This document shows positions 23,501-32,515 of a stretch of 64,000 nucleotides of DNA, piece by piece. The notes under the pieces are model-generated. The model saw only the letters and a program-made list of their open reading frames with translations. It was not told the origin of the DNA and searched no databases. The first letter of the stretch is position 1. Every line of letters starts with the position of its first letter. Origin of the DNA: Ianthella basta (taxonomy: Eukaryota > Porifera > Demospongiae > Verongiida > Ianthellidae); contig OZ025875.1 in the NCBI GenBank assembly GCA_964019415.1, forward strand, positions 2,407,501 to 2,471,500, given 5' to 3'. The translations under genes were made by a program, and so were the position numbers.

Positions 23501-25117
23501 ACTGCTTGTGGTCTCTTCTCACATTCAGCTTGCTAGAAAGAAAGGAAACAACACTAGCTGTCAATTTTGGAACTTTACAGCTGATGGTGAGCTACTCAGT
23601 TCCATGCATAGGAATTGCTCTCTCAGCCTGTTTATGACAGTGTGCATTAACTGTATAGGTATAGTGCATTCCGATTCCTCAACTATAATGTGCATATATA
23701 TCATCCTATGATGCAGGTGGTTCTGGTGCATGGGACAGCCGTAACTGCAGAGTGCTCAATGAAACTGCAGAGGAAGTGGAGTGTGGCTGCGATCATCTCA
23801 CTCACTTTGCCATTCTGCTAGTGAGTGACTGACAACTTGCATGAAATAAATGCCAGCAGTACACTTCTTGCCATGAATAGTGTAATGGGCTGTTCTTGCG
23901 TGCCATCCTCAGTGTGTACAGTCTATATATACCAACTTTCCCATTACCAGGCTGTTCGTCTTTCCGTTACTATGCAAGTATTCCACTTGCCTCACAGTGG
24001 CCTTCCTTTCCATTTCTCATCGGCAGGACATCAACCCTGACTCACCAACAATGTCTACTCCAGCTAGTACTGTCCTTGAAGGAGTATCTTACATTGGCAC
24101 TGTACTCTCCATCATTGGCCTCATCATTGTTATCATCACCTATCTTGGAGAGAAGTGAGTACTGCATTGCTAGATGTAACCAATTGCTGGTGTAATTATG
24201 TGAAAGCCATTCTTAACATGTGTACAAATGCCTTTACAAGTACGTATGTGGTGACCCCAGTGGTACTGAAAGCAGGAAGTAAGTATTAATTTTGGAGACT
24301 GTATTAAATGACAACCTTGCTGCAGTGCAGTTTTGCATTCAGTGATTAATACCAAGCAATGGAAGTGATGATTGGTACTAAGATTTGATGCTTAATATGT
24401 TGCCAATAAACTGCAGAAGTAATGGTTAACATTAACAGCTGTCATTACAAATTTGTCAATGCTAAAGTGTGATTTCCATACGCAGCAAATTGTTCCAGTT
24501 CTTGATTACTCAGCTATGGGGGGGGGGGGGTTCCTCCTTCTGTCTGAATTGAATTTATTTTTATGCACTGTGTTACTAGAGCATATAATATATGCAACTA
24601 ATTGCTGTGGTATGAAGCCATTTTTCTGTGCAAATGTCTGTGCATATAAGTACATACGTATGTGGGCACACCCTGTGGTGATGGAAGCAGGAAGTAATTA
24701 TTCAGTGTGTTGCTAGATGCAACCAGTTGCTGGTATATGTGAAAGCCATTCATTCTTGTGTACAAAGGCCTATTCATGCCAGAACATAAATATATATGTG
24801 GCTATTCCTGTTGTAATGAAAGCAGGAAGTAATTATTAGGAGACAGCATACTGTGTAAGCTCTGATTTTCGCAGGATTTTATTTTTACGAATTTTGGTGG
24901 CATTTGCAACAAGTATTTCGAGTTAAAAAACTCGTGGAGTGCCGGGGCGCCCCTGACTCGAACTACTTGCTAGCAATCTCCACATGAACGTTCAGTAGTT
25001 CAGAACGTTTGGGATACAGCAATGCTGACGGCCTGAAATATACATCAAGATGCAATAGACTATTGGGTTTGTAAGAGTTTCAAGTCACCAGAACAGCCAC
25101 ACACAAACACATGCATG

Positions 25118-25182
<65 letters not shown>

Positions 25183-26196
25183 GGGTAGACACAGACTGTC
25201 AGCTACCAAGGTCTGTTGTAAATGGAGTAACATTTCAGCCCATGTTACCTGCCCATAGTGTAATTTCGATTCCTCTAGGAGTACTAACCTTTGCGCACTT
25301 CGGTGCCATGATTTCCTGAAGTGCGCTGCGTTGTTCCGCTGTCTCAACGAACTCCACGAGGGTAGCTAGCTAGTTTCTCGTCATGCGCAATACCAGGGTA
25401 TAAATTTCGGCTGAAAGTCAAGCCAATTCATCCAAGAACCCTCACTGCGTTGGTATAATGTAATGAACAAATGGTTCTAAGCCCGCATTAACTAATTAAA
25501 AAGCACTATGCAATATAGGAAGCTTAAATGTAATAAGTCGATAGCGACTCGTCTCAGAGCGCCGCCATTTTAAAATGGCCGTCGCTCGGTCTTCATGATA
25601 TTTGGAGCTATATCTCACAGGAGAGTCTTTCAACAAGCTTCTTATTAGCATTACCGTATAAACACCTACCTATGTACTATTTTTGTTTAATAAATAGAAC
25701 GCGAAATGCAAACATAGATGATTGCGAGCCTTGTAAAGCGTAGACCTAGAGCGCCGCCATCTTGAATTGCCCGAACTATACATACGTACATACATACATG
25801 CTGATATACAGAGTCCATTACGAACATGAAGCCATCCCAATACCTAAAAGTGAAAACAATATAAGGGCGCCTTCGGCGCCCCCAAAATATATTTTTGTGA
25901 AATTTCGTAATAAAATACAGTTAGTCTATCTGTGTGCTTATTATATTGGGCAGTGTTCGAAGCTGAAGCAACACACTTAGTCTCAGCCATAGCGCATTGG
26001 TGCAAGTATTATACCTTATTTCTTTATAATCCTGGAGCACAAGGTGTGGGCTAGCACCTAAGTCTTCTGCACTAACCCAGCAACTTTTAATTACCACAAA
26101 TGGTCAGGTTTATTTTTCTAGAAGTTGTTTTTATACCAAGTCAATGAGTTCTGCGTTACTATTTCCTGCACCTGCTCACACCTCACGATAAAATGT

Positions 26197-26228
<32 letters not shown>

Positions 26229-29200
26229 GTCACTGAACAGTATCTCCTATGCAGGAGGTTGTTCTTACATAATAGTCTCATACTTATAATATCATAAACA
26301 TGTCATTGCCTAAAATTATCATTCCATCTTTTCCTTGGCCGCCCTCTTCCTCTTCTTCCTTCCATTTCAGCTTGGTATACTCTCTTTACTAGCCTGTCTG
26401 GACCCATCTCTTCCAATGCTTCTCTCCATCTCCTTTGGCTCTTTTTCACTTTCGCTAGCACCCCTTCTTGTTGTAACTCCTCCTTAATCTCCACATTTCT
26501 CACCCTGTCAACCCTTCTCTTCTCTACAATTCGCCTTAACACATGCATTTCTGTTGCCTGGACTGCCGACTCTTGTTGTTTGTTTAGTACCCACGTTTCA
26601 CTTCCATACATCAGTGTGGGTACTACGATGGCATTATATACTCTCAACTTTGTCCTCCTACTCAACTCCTTCCTCTTCCACACCGGTTCATTCAACACCC
26701 CTATCACTCTTGCCGCATTCCCAATCCTACTCCTAATTTCCTCTTCCATTCTCCCATCTCCACTTATCATCACTCCCAAATACTTCACTACTTCCACTGA
26801 CTCCAACTTCCTGTCCCCAACTTCCACACAGTAATGTCCCCTCTCCTTCCCCACCTTCATTACCTCTGTCTTCTCCCAATTCATTTTCATTTCCCACTTT
26901 CTCAATGTCTCATCCAATGTTGTTATATTCACTCGTAGGGACTCTTCACTGTCTGCCACCAACACCATGTCATCCGCAAAAAGCAAAACATCAACATTCT
27001 CCTCTCCCAATCTCATACCTTCCTTGAAGCCTCCTCTTGATTCCTTTACAATAACATCCAAAAATACATTAAAAAGCCATGGTGAGTGAGTACATCCCTG
27101 CCTTACCCCTTGTTCCACTTCAAACCACTCCGAATGCTTTTCCCCCACCTTCATTCTCGCCTAAAATGTAACAGATGAACCTTATTTGAATGCAGTGTAC
27201 TGTGATCATTTGCGGAAAGTTGATTGACTGTCACATAATATAACACACTATAAAAAGTAAAGAAACTAGAAGCAATCAAAGTTTTCTGTAATAATAGTAG
27301 GGATGTAGGGATGGCATAAAAATGACATAAACAAGTATTACTAAATGCTGCTACACAGTGATGCATTAGCAATGGTCCTTACATGCAGGAGTGCAGCACC
27401 AACCTTGAATGTAGGGACCATTGTTAGTGCTTCACAGTGCAGCAGGATTTACTCGTTTCTGTGATTTTATGCCATCCTATGTCCTTACTATTATTGTAGA
27501 ATTATTTATTATTTCTAGTTTTTGTACTTTTTACAGTGTGTAGCTAGCCAGCTAGCTCAGTTGTAGCTAGATAACTACTAACCTACAACCATAGAACATT
27601 GGTGCAAATGTTGGACCATAGTTCTGTAATCCTGGAGCTCAAGGTGTGGTGTAGCTCCTAGGTTCTGCAGTAGCCTACCGAAAAGACTGCAGAAACAGTA
27701 TCTATAGAAGCTATATACATAACTGTGCAGTATAAGTAAAAATGGTGGGGAAATGTACAATTAACTGTGACCTTCCTTCAAACGGAATGCAAGCTATCTT
27801 TGGCCAAGGCTAGCTACATACTCACGTCCAAACAGACATACGACAATATTGCTATGGTATCGAGCTAACTAAGCTTTCTAGCCTATTTCATGGACTACAC
27901 TTCTATATCTGTCATCCATCCAACACAGTGTAATAGCCAAAATTCAGAGTATCTCCTGTTTCTTCTTCAAGACAGCTCACACAACAGCAGTTTTGAGCAA
28001 GTTGTATGTGTTCCCCACCATTCCAGCGGTCCTGTAGCTAGTTAAATTCATTTGGAATTGATAAGATTTCAGGTATTGTATACATTCATTTGAATGGCTG
28101 GCAAAATGGTATTTATTTATTTATGTATTGTTTATGCTAGTTGTTCCAATTGTTTCTGGTATCTTCTGCATAGATGTGAGCCTAATAGATTAAAAATGTG
28201 CATGGATGTTATTTGTAATATTGTGCAAGAAAGCTGTTTGATATCATCTCTACCTTCATACTTGTTTGCTCCATTCACAATCAGGAGCTTGAAAGAGGTT
28301 GTCCATGTAAAGCTGTTACTCAACCTCTGTTTTGCTCTGTTGGGACTGTATGTCACCTTCATCATCAGCACTGTCTCAACTGGTGTACCTGTGCTCTGTG
28401 GAGTGGTCTCTGCTCTCATGCACTACTTCTTCCTGGCTGTGTTCTTCTGGATGACAGCAGAAGCCATTCACTTGCACAGGAAGTTGGTGACTGTGTTCAA
28501 ACCAGACATCACCAGCTATGTCACCATTGCCATGGCAATATGCTGGGGTAGGTTGGTGCATGTGGAGAAGGAGAGTAACACAATAACTAGCATTTTCTTT
28601 GTACCGTATTGCCTTCATGTGCAATCCTACCTCCTACAGTGGTTCCAGCTTTCATTGTGGTGTTCTCCTTGGCTCCATATTACCAGAACTACATTCATTC
28701 AAGATTGTAAGGAGCTTGACAGAATACTGCACAGTAATGCCTGTGTTCAGTGTACTTAAAGTTGGTGTTTTCTCTTTCTACAAATTGCAGCTGCCGTGTG
28801 TATGGATACTCCTTCTATATTGGTCTGCTCATACCATTTGGTGTCATCTACATCATGAATTGGGTCATATTCATCCTCATTTTTGCCAGTCTGCTGTGTA
28901 GGCCCAACGTTAAGAAGGAGACCAGCAACAATGGGAACCTTCACAAACTGAAGGAGAACTTCATGATTGCCCTGGGACTATCCCTTCTCTTTGGAATGGG
29001 CTGGGCTATTGGTCTGCTAGCCACCAGTGATCTTCCTGATGCAGTGCGCTACCCTGCTGAGTGGGTCTTCACCCTGACTACTGCCTTCCTGGGTGTATAC
29101 CTGTTCATACTCTATGTTGTGAGGTCTCAAGAAGCACGCAAACTTTGGAAGAGGTGGCTTCTCTGCCAGTGCAAGAGGGCTACTCATGGTGTGTCTAGAT

Positions 29201-29697
29201 CTAGTATCAACAGTCCCAGCAAGTTTCGCTCTGGAACAATGACTTCCGCCATCACGTCCTTGTGGGGAACTTTGAAACGTGGCGCATCAAGGAAGGCTGG
29301 CAAAAGCACTGACACTCTGACACGCAACGCAACTGCTGAAAAAGCTAATCTATACCTTTTCTCCAGTCCCACTGGAAGACTGACAGACATTGCCTCCCCT
29401 TTTGCTGAGCAATCTTCTGTGATGGAGAATATCTCTGCCGGGGCCGCATCCCCCTATTTGCCACCAGTGGAGGTTGAGTTAACGTTGGTCCGTAGATTGG
29501 ACCCAGACGGACCATCCAACAACGAGGAACCGGTAAAAGTGGACATTGATACTGAATCCATCATTGAAACTATGAGTTTCCATGACAACTCCTCTTTGTT
29601 GGGCTTTAATGCTCTCTCTGCTCAGCAAGACCCAGCTCCAACTGGCACAGATGGAGATTGCTACATAGTCCAGAACAAGGAGACTGAAGGACTCTGA
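17291..29697 (+). CDS. Adhesion G-protein-coupled receptor (FN3-Ig-EGF-HRM-GAIN-7TM)
   Basis: Twenty-one exons join in consistent phase into about 1,695 codons ending at a TGA (29695-29697). The order is FN3, FN3, four Ig-like domains, EGF-like, Ig, linker, hormone-receptor motif, GAIN with GPS, seven helices, cytoplasmic tail. This is the layout of adhesion (class B2) receptors: the ectodomain binds partners, the GAIN domain self-cleaves at the GPS, and the freed N-terminus of the membrane part acts as a tethered agonist for G-protein signalling at the plasma membrane. The 5' end is not seen; the FN3 exons at 5892-7710 may belong to it. One problem is a frameshift in the GAIN exon, at a run of seven A at about 23030, so the reading frame as given is broken. 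The intron after helix 1 is over 4 kb and holds a LINE and a foldback element. Confidence 0.88.
17705..19144 (+). CDS. Split FN3 domain (exons 17705-17791 and 18944-19144)
   Basis: An 87-base exon (VSVTWKEPAV) and a 201-base exon (TYEVQYRG ... YNVSVRATNQYGVGNFSEEV) make one FN3. Compared with 62602-62838, the second exon lacks about ten codons after YRGV. Its last codons fuse with the end of a lost neighbouring FN3 exon (GCAGACATTGGGAG). Confidence 0.85.
19280..20900 (+). CDS. Four Ig-like domain exons
   Basis: Exons 19280-19594, 19707-19988, 20125-20430 and 20529-20900 each encode one Ig-like domain, all phase 1-1. The second to fourth show the usual pattern: an early Cys (FVCAAVADP, ASCRANADPPP, LICEAYGDPPP), W or F in strand C, and a closing D.G.Y.C (DEGTYNCSA, DAGLYSCVA, DAGEYTCRA). 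The first lacks the normal Cys pair (DAGLYQITI) but keeps two other cysteines, so it is a diverged Ig. Introns between them are about 100-140 bases. Confidence 0.9.
21056..21193 (+). CDS. EGF-like domain exon
   Basis: Encodes TNECDPNPCRNNGRCEDG, then YTCNC and GRNCA, giving the six cysteines of an EGF-like domain. A short insertion (SLLEDGVRNFY) lies between the fifth and sixth cysteines. The domain is complete in one phase 1-1 exon. Confidence 0.88.
21263..21541 (+). CDS. Fifth Ig-like domain exon
   Basis: Encodes an I-set-like Ig: VVLSCSATGKPTPNIQWYKDG and RGFYQCVAFSSFG. Phase 1-1. Its position after the EGF-like domain and before the linker makes it the last adhesive module. Confidence 0.88.
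21605..22005 (+). CDS. Linker exons before the HRM domain
   Basis: Exons 21605-21687 (phase 1 to 0) and 21765-22005 (phase 0 to 1) encode about 108 residues with several N-glycosylation sequons (NAT, NSS, NLT). I do not recognise a domain. A SEA-like fold is possible from its position and the alternating hydrophobic pattern, but this is inference. Confidence 0.65.
22184..22428 (+). CDS. Hormone-receptor-motif (HRM) exon
   Basis: Contains WPQTEIGQVASVQC, the core of the HRM family, with further cysteines (RRCGG, PQCESC) in the usual spacing. HRM domains sit just before GAIN in many adhesion GPCRs. A copy with an in-frame stop occurs at 30488-30715. Confidence 0.75.
22572..23442 (+). CDS. GAIN domain exons, with a frameshift
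   Basis: Exons 22572-22715, 22796-22890 and 22976-23442 encode the GAIN domain (helical LLDTVTQSTEDLQQ and VDDVLNVVEVAP, then the beta part ISISVFVRDSLF ... IVGSIVVDLSL). Splice phases agree on both sides. In the third exon the frame reads EVAPEKNF-stop because of seven A at about 23029-23035. With six A the frame would run on into the rest of the GAIN domain. The downstream frame shows a normal family pattern and the exon ends in correct phase, so this is either a sequencing indel in a homopolymer or a recent inactivating mutation. Confidence 0.82.
23529..23820 (+). CDS. GPS motif exons
   Basis: Exons 23529-23586 and 23717-23820 encode the GPS: CQFWNFTADGG, then W, NC and CGCDHLTHFAILL. All four GPS cysteines, both tryptophans and the HL-T cleavage triad are present, so autoproteolysis between L and T is expected. 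The new N-terminus THFAILL fits the tethered-agonist pattern. Confidence 0.92.
24027..24154 (+). CDS. Transmembrane helix 1 exon
   Basis: Encodes a short linker then VSYIGTVLSIIGLIIVIITY, helix 1 of a class B2 receptor. It ends in phase 2 and is followed by an intron of over 4 kb. Confidence 0.9.
24155..24850 (+). repeat. Three direct repeats of about 135 bases in the intron
   Basis: 24155-24305, 24570-24705 and 24707-24850 share the order tgctagatg-aacca-ttgctg, gtgaaagccattc, atgtgg, gaaagcaggaagtaa-tatt. A fourth copy follows the helix 1 pseudo-exon at 31824-31995. A run of ten G sits at about 24519. Confidence 0.6.
24851..25985. other. Intron interior with microsatellites and GC-rich motifs
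   Basis: Contains a CA tract (25118-25145) running into a GA tract (25146-25179). Two direct copies of agagcgccgccat occur near 25559 and 25749, the first inside a 16-base palindrome (25564-25579). A perfect 7-base-pair hairpin with loop TTC lies at 25865-25881. No exon is recognised. From 25985 the sequence resembles 27590-27690. Confidence 0.5.
26201..27161 (-). mobile_element. 5'-truncated non-LTR retrotransposon with target-site duplication
   Basis: The minus-strand frame 27154-26303 (283 codons) encodes a reverse transcriptase fragment: VRQGCTHSPWLFNVFLD, the catalytic LLFADDMVLVAD (residues 58-69), VKYLGVMI, LRVYNAIVVPTLMYGSETW and a basic GRGRPRKRWND end. It is homologous to 7911-8356. 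The upstream endonuclease and first RT motifs are missing. The 3' end carries a tandem four-base tail (26201-26227). Both sides are bounded by the identical 12-base taaaatgtaaca (26189-26200 and 27162-27173), a target-site duplication, so the insertion is well defined and probably young. It lies in the receptor intron, antisense to the gene. Confidence 0.92.
27250..27533. mobile_element. Foldback (MITE-like) element, copy 2
   Basis: Inverted arms about 27250-27390 and 27403-27533 start and end with taaaaagta/tactttta-like tips. Internal words (tccttacatgcag, ggatggcataaaa) mirror each other and match the element at 3079-3335. Non-coding. Confidence 0.7.
27534..28284. other. Intron remainder
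   Basis: No exon is recognised until the acceptor tcag at 28281-28284. 27590-27700 resembles 25985-26090 (ctggagctcaaggtgtgg). The LINE and foldback element therefore sit between related sequences. Confidence 0.4.
28285..29697 (+). CDS. Transmembrane helices 2-7 and cytoplasmic tail exons
   Basis: Exon 28285-28547 encodes helix 2 (VKLLLNLCFALLGLYVTFII), helix 3 with the conserved Cys and HYFFLAVFFWMTAEA, and the start of helix 4. Exon 28640-28706 finishes helix 4 (VVPAFIVVFSLAPYY). Exon 28791-29697 encodes the loop-2 Cys (FCRVYGYS), helix 5, helix 6 (GLSLLFGMGWAIGLLA), helix 7 (FTLTTAFLGVYLFILYVV) and a tail of about 190 residues rich in Ser and Thr, ending KETEGL. The family hallmarks (helix 3 pattern, WAIGLLA, helix 7 G-F/Y pattern) identify class B2. 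The Ser/Thr-rich tail is a likely phosphorylation and arrestin region by analogy. Confidence 0.93.
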
Positions 29698-30297
29698 CAC
29701 TATTCCATTGTAACTGCACCTATACTGTATATCCTCAGTGTGACACAGAATGCACTATGCTAAACAGCGCCATGCTACACATATATCTAGGCTGTATTGT
29801 CATGTAGTGAGTATTTCAGTATAAACTACACATACAGTGATTTCTGTATAGCCTTAAGGTGTGTGCCTGTAGTTTGTAGTCCTTGGCCAGAGGATGCCAA
29901 ATGATTGGTGACTCAAATGTGTGAACTATCAACTGAATACATCAGTGACTGGAACACAGTGGTGGCAGAACAGGATTGGGCTTAGTGCGAGGGGTCTGCT
30001 GGGTCAAAGCCACCCTTGCTGCAGCGTAAGGGCTAGTAAGAAGCTGCTCAGCAAAGTTTGGCTTCTGATCATTGATAAAAATTCCTATATAAAGCAATTG
30101 TAAATAATTAGTGTATTATTGTGACCAAGTACGTACATGTGTCAGTGCTCACTTTGTTCACTGCTATACTTGGAACACCTGCTATGGCAAATCTCCAGTA
30201 TAATATAGTTCCAGCTATATTGCACCAACTTTACCCATTCACACACACATTATTGGTCATATATATAATTATGTACGACACCCACACTCGCTTCTTC
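29698..30297 (+). other. 3' flank of the receptor gene
   Basis: Contains the 3' UTR; part of it (tagtccttggccagaggatg at 29877) recurs after the pseudogene at 34693. I see no convincing AATAAA signal. Confidence 0.5.
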
Positions 30298-32179
30298 AGT
30301 CCAAGTGTGTGCCTACACCATTGGATGTGGCGACATTGGTCATTGGTCACATACGTAACAGCACATTCGATCATACAAATACACATCATTGGTCTCATTG
30401 TTATTGTTATTGTTATTGGTCATACTGTGAATGTGTTGTGGTAATCATGCAGTACTCATACCTCATTCACTCCTCCTCTTTACCAAGATGGCTGTCCTGA
30501 ACTGCCTGACTCACCCTGTGGTAATGTTGGTCCAGTGACTTGGCCTCAGACTGAGATAGGCCAGGTAGCCTCAGTCCAGTGCCAGTGTGGGTTAGATGAT
30601 GAACTGATTTGGCAGCTGAGAGGCACTCGGGGGTGTGGTGGGACATATGAAACTGGTGCAGTGTGACAGCTGCCAGTTCAATGAGATGAGGAGAATGCTT
30701 TGTGCATTAGCTGAGGTTGGTTGATTCAGTGGAGTGACAGGTTGTGGATATGAGCTTAATAGTGAGATATTAGTAGGCTATGGACCTCTCATGTGCATTA
30801 TACCACATTCTGGTAAATCCACTTTCGTGGTCTGTTCTTTCATATCCTGCCACATGCACTTTAGATTGATAACCCAGCCCAGTTGGCCACTGTTCTGAGT
30901 TAATGCCACACTTCTGAGTCAGCTAGTATGGCATTGAACAGCTGTACCAGAGAGATTGTTGAAGGCATTGTAGTTAATTGATCTTTGCTGTGGAAAAGTG
31001 AAGGAGGTTGTCCAACCTCCAAACAGCAATGTAGTGCGGCCACGATTCACTAAAACAATGGTAAGCTGTTACAAATGAGACCGTGAGAATTACAGTATTG
31101 CAGACTGTGTGTTCTAGCACTGCTTGTGGTCTCTTCTCACATTCAGCTTGCTAGAGAGGAAGGAAGCAACACAAGTTGGCAATTTTGGATTTTCACTGCT
31201 GATGATGAACAACTCACATCCATGAAGTGGAATTTTCAGTCACCCTGTTTATGGCAGTGTGTACATAACATGTGACTGTACACACATGTACATGACATAT
31301 GGCATTGCACACACATGTATATATCTGACTGCTTGAAACATGTCTATTACACAAATTGAGAGCATATAATACACTCCTATCTGTCAACAATATGTGTAAG
31401 TGTACTCGTATCTATTAAATACAGCTGGTTTTGGTGCATGGGACAGTAGCACCGCAGAGTGCTCAAGGAAATGGCAGAGAAAGTGGAGTGTGGCTGTGAT
31501 CATCTCACACATTTTGTCATTCTGCTGGACCAGATGAGTGACCAACAGTTTACAATAATACAAAATAATACTATTAATAGGATTAATATAAAAGACAATG
31601 CTCATTGCTACGTTGTTTAATGCAGGCGAATAGTGTATCATGTAAACATATTCCCCTTGTTTCAGAGTATATCTCCATTCCACTTGTATAGTACATCATG
31701 CACCCCTGACCCACCAAAAGTGTCTACTCCAGCTAGTACTGCCCTTGAAGGAGTCTCTTACATTGGCACTGTACTCTCCATCATTGGCCTCATCTTTACA
31801 ATCATCACATACCTTGGAGAGACGTGAGTAGTACTGTGTTGCTAGAGCATATATACGCAACTAATTGCTTGGGTATGAAGCCATTCTTCTGTGCAAATGT
31901 CTATGCATAAGTACATATGTGGTTACCGTAGTATGTATGTGGGCACACCCTGTGGTGATGGAAGCAGGAAGTAATTATATGGAGACTACATTACATGACA
32001 ACTTGGTTGCAGGAGAGATGTGCATTCTGTGAACAATAAGATTTTATTAATGTTAATTCTTTCCCATTACAAGGTGTAATTTATTGTGTTTAATTTGGTG
32101 AAAGAACATAATTGTAGGCAGCAAATTGTTCAACTCTTTGAGGCTCTGATATCCAGTGATTGCCATTCATTCTATTGCC

Positions 32180-32515
32180 TCTGCAGTGGCTAACTGCAAG
32201 CATTCATCCCTTTAAACAACACTTCAGATGCGATGACTGTAGCCTCACTTGCTTGTTTCTGTTCAAGCCACAAGTGATACAGAAGCAGCCAGTCATCCAA
32301 CCATCAACCACCAGTACACCACACTGATGAGCCCCAATCAGGGCGAAACAGCTGTCTGTAGCTCTTCCATCTTTATTGGATGACGGGGGGGGGGGAGGCG
32401 ATCACTGGCTTCCAACTCAGTGGGGCTTCGTGCTCCCCTTACCAACTAAGACACTAATGCTGATGTAGTTGGTAAGTTTGGTGTACTATCCAGTGATTAC
32501 CATTCAAGGGTTTAT
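32180..32515 (+). repeat. Hammerhead-containing repeat copy
   Basis: Reverse complement matches 8560-8925 and parts of repeat A (9130-9400). It includes the ribozyme at 32292-32384, a run of ten G at about 32385-32394, and a taccaacta/tagttggta inverted pair at 32440-32476. It lies in the intron between pseudo-helix 1 and helix 2. Confidence 0.7.
32292..32384 (+). ncRNA. Hammerhead ribozyme (type I, minimal stem III)
   Basis: All core elements are present in order: CTGATGA (32324-32330); stem II GCCC/GGGC (32331-32334 with 32341-32344) with a six-base loop; GAAA (32345-32348); a two-base-pair stem III (A-U, C-G) with the self-complementary loop AGCT; and cleavage triplet GTC (32354-32356). 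Stem I starts with ACA (32321-32323) against TGT (32357-32359). After a large internal loop it closes with nine base pairs (32292-32300 with 32376-32384). Self-cleavage is expected after C32356. Type I hammerheads with very short stem III are known from Penelope-like retroelements and retrozymes, where they process repeat transcripts. Activity here is inferred, not shown. Confidence 0.8.

Noticed and set aside
26554..26834. Two plus-strand frames over the LINE
   Set aside because: Antisense shadows of the reverse transcriptase frame.
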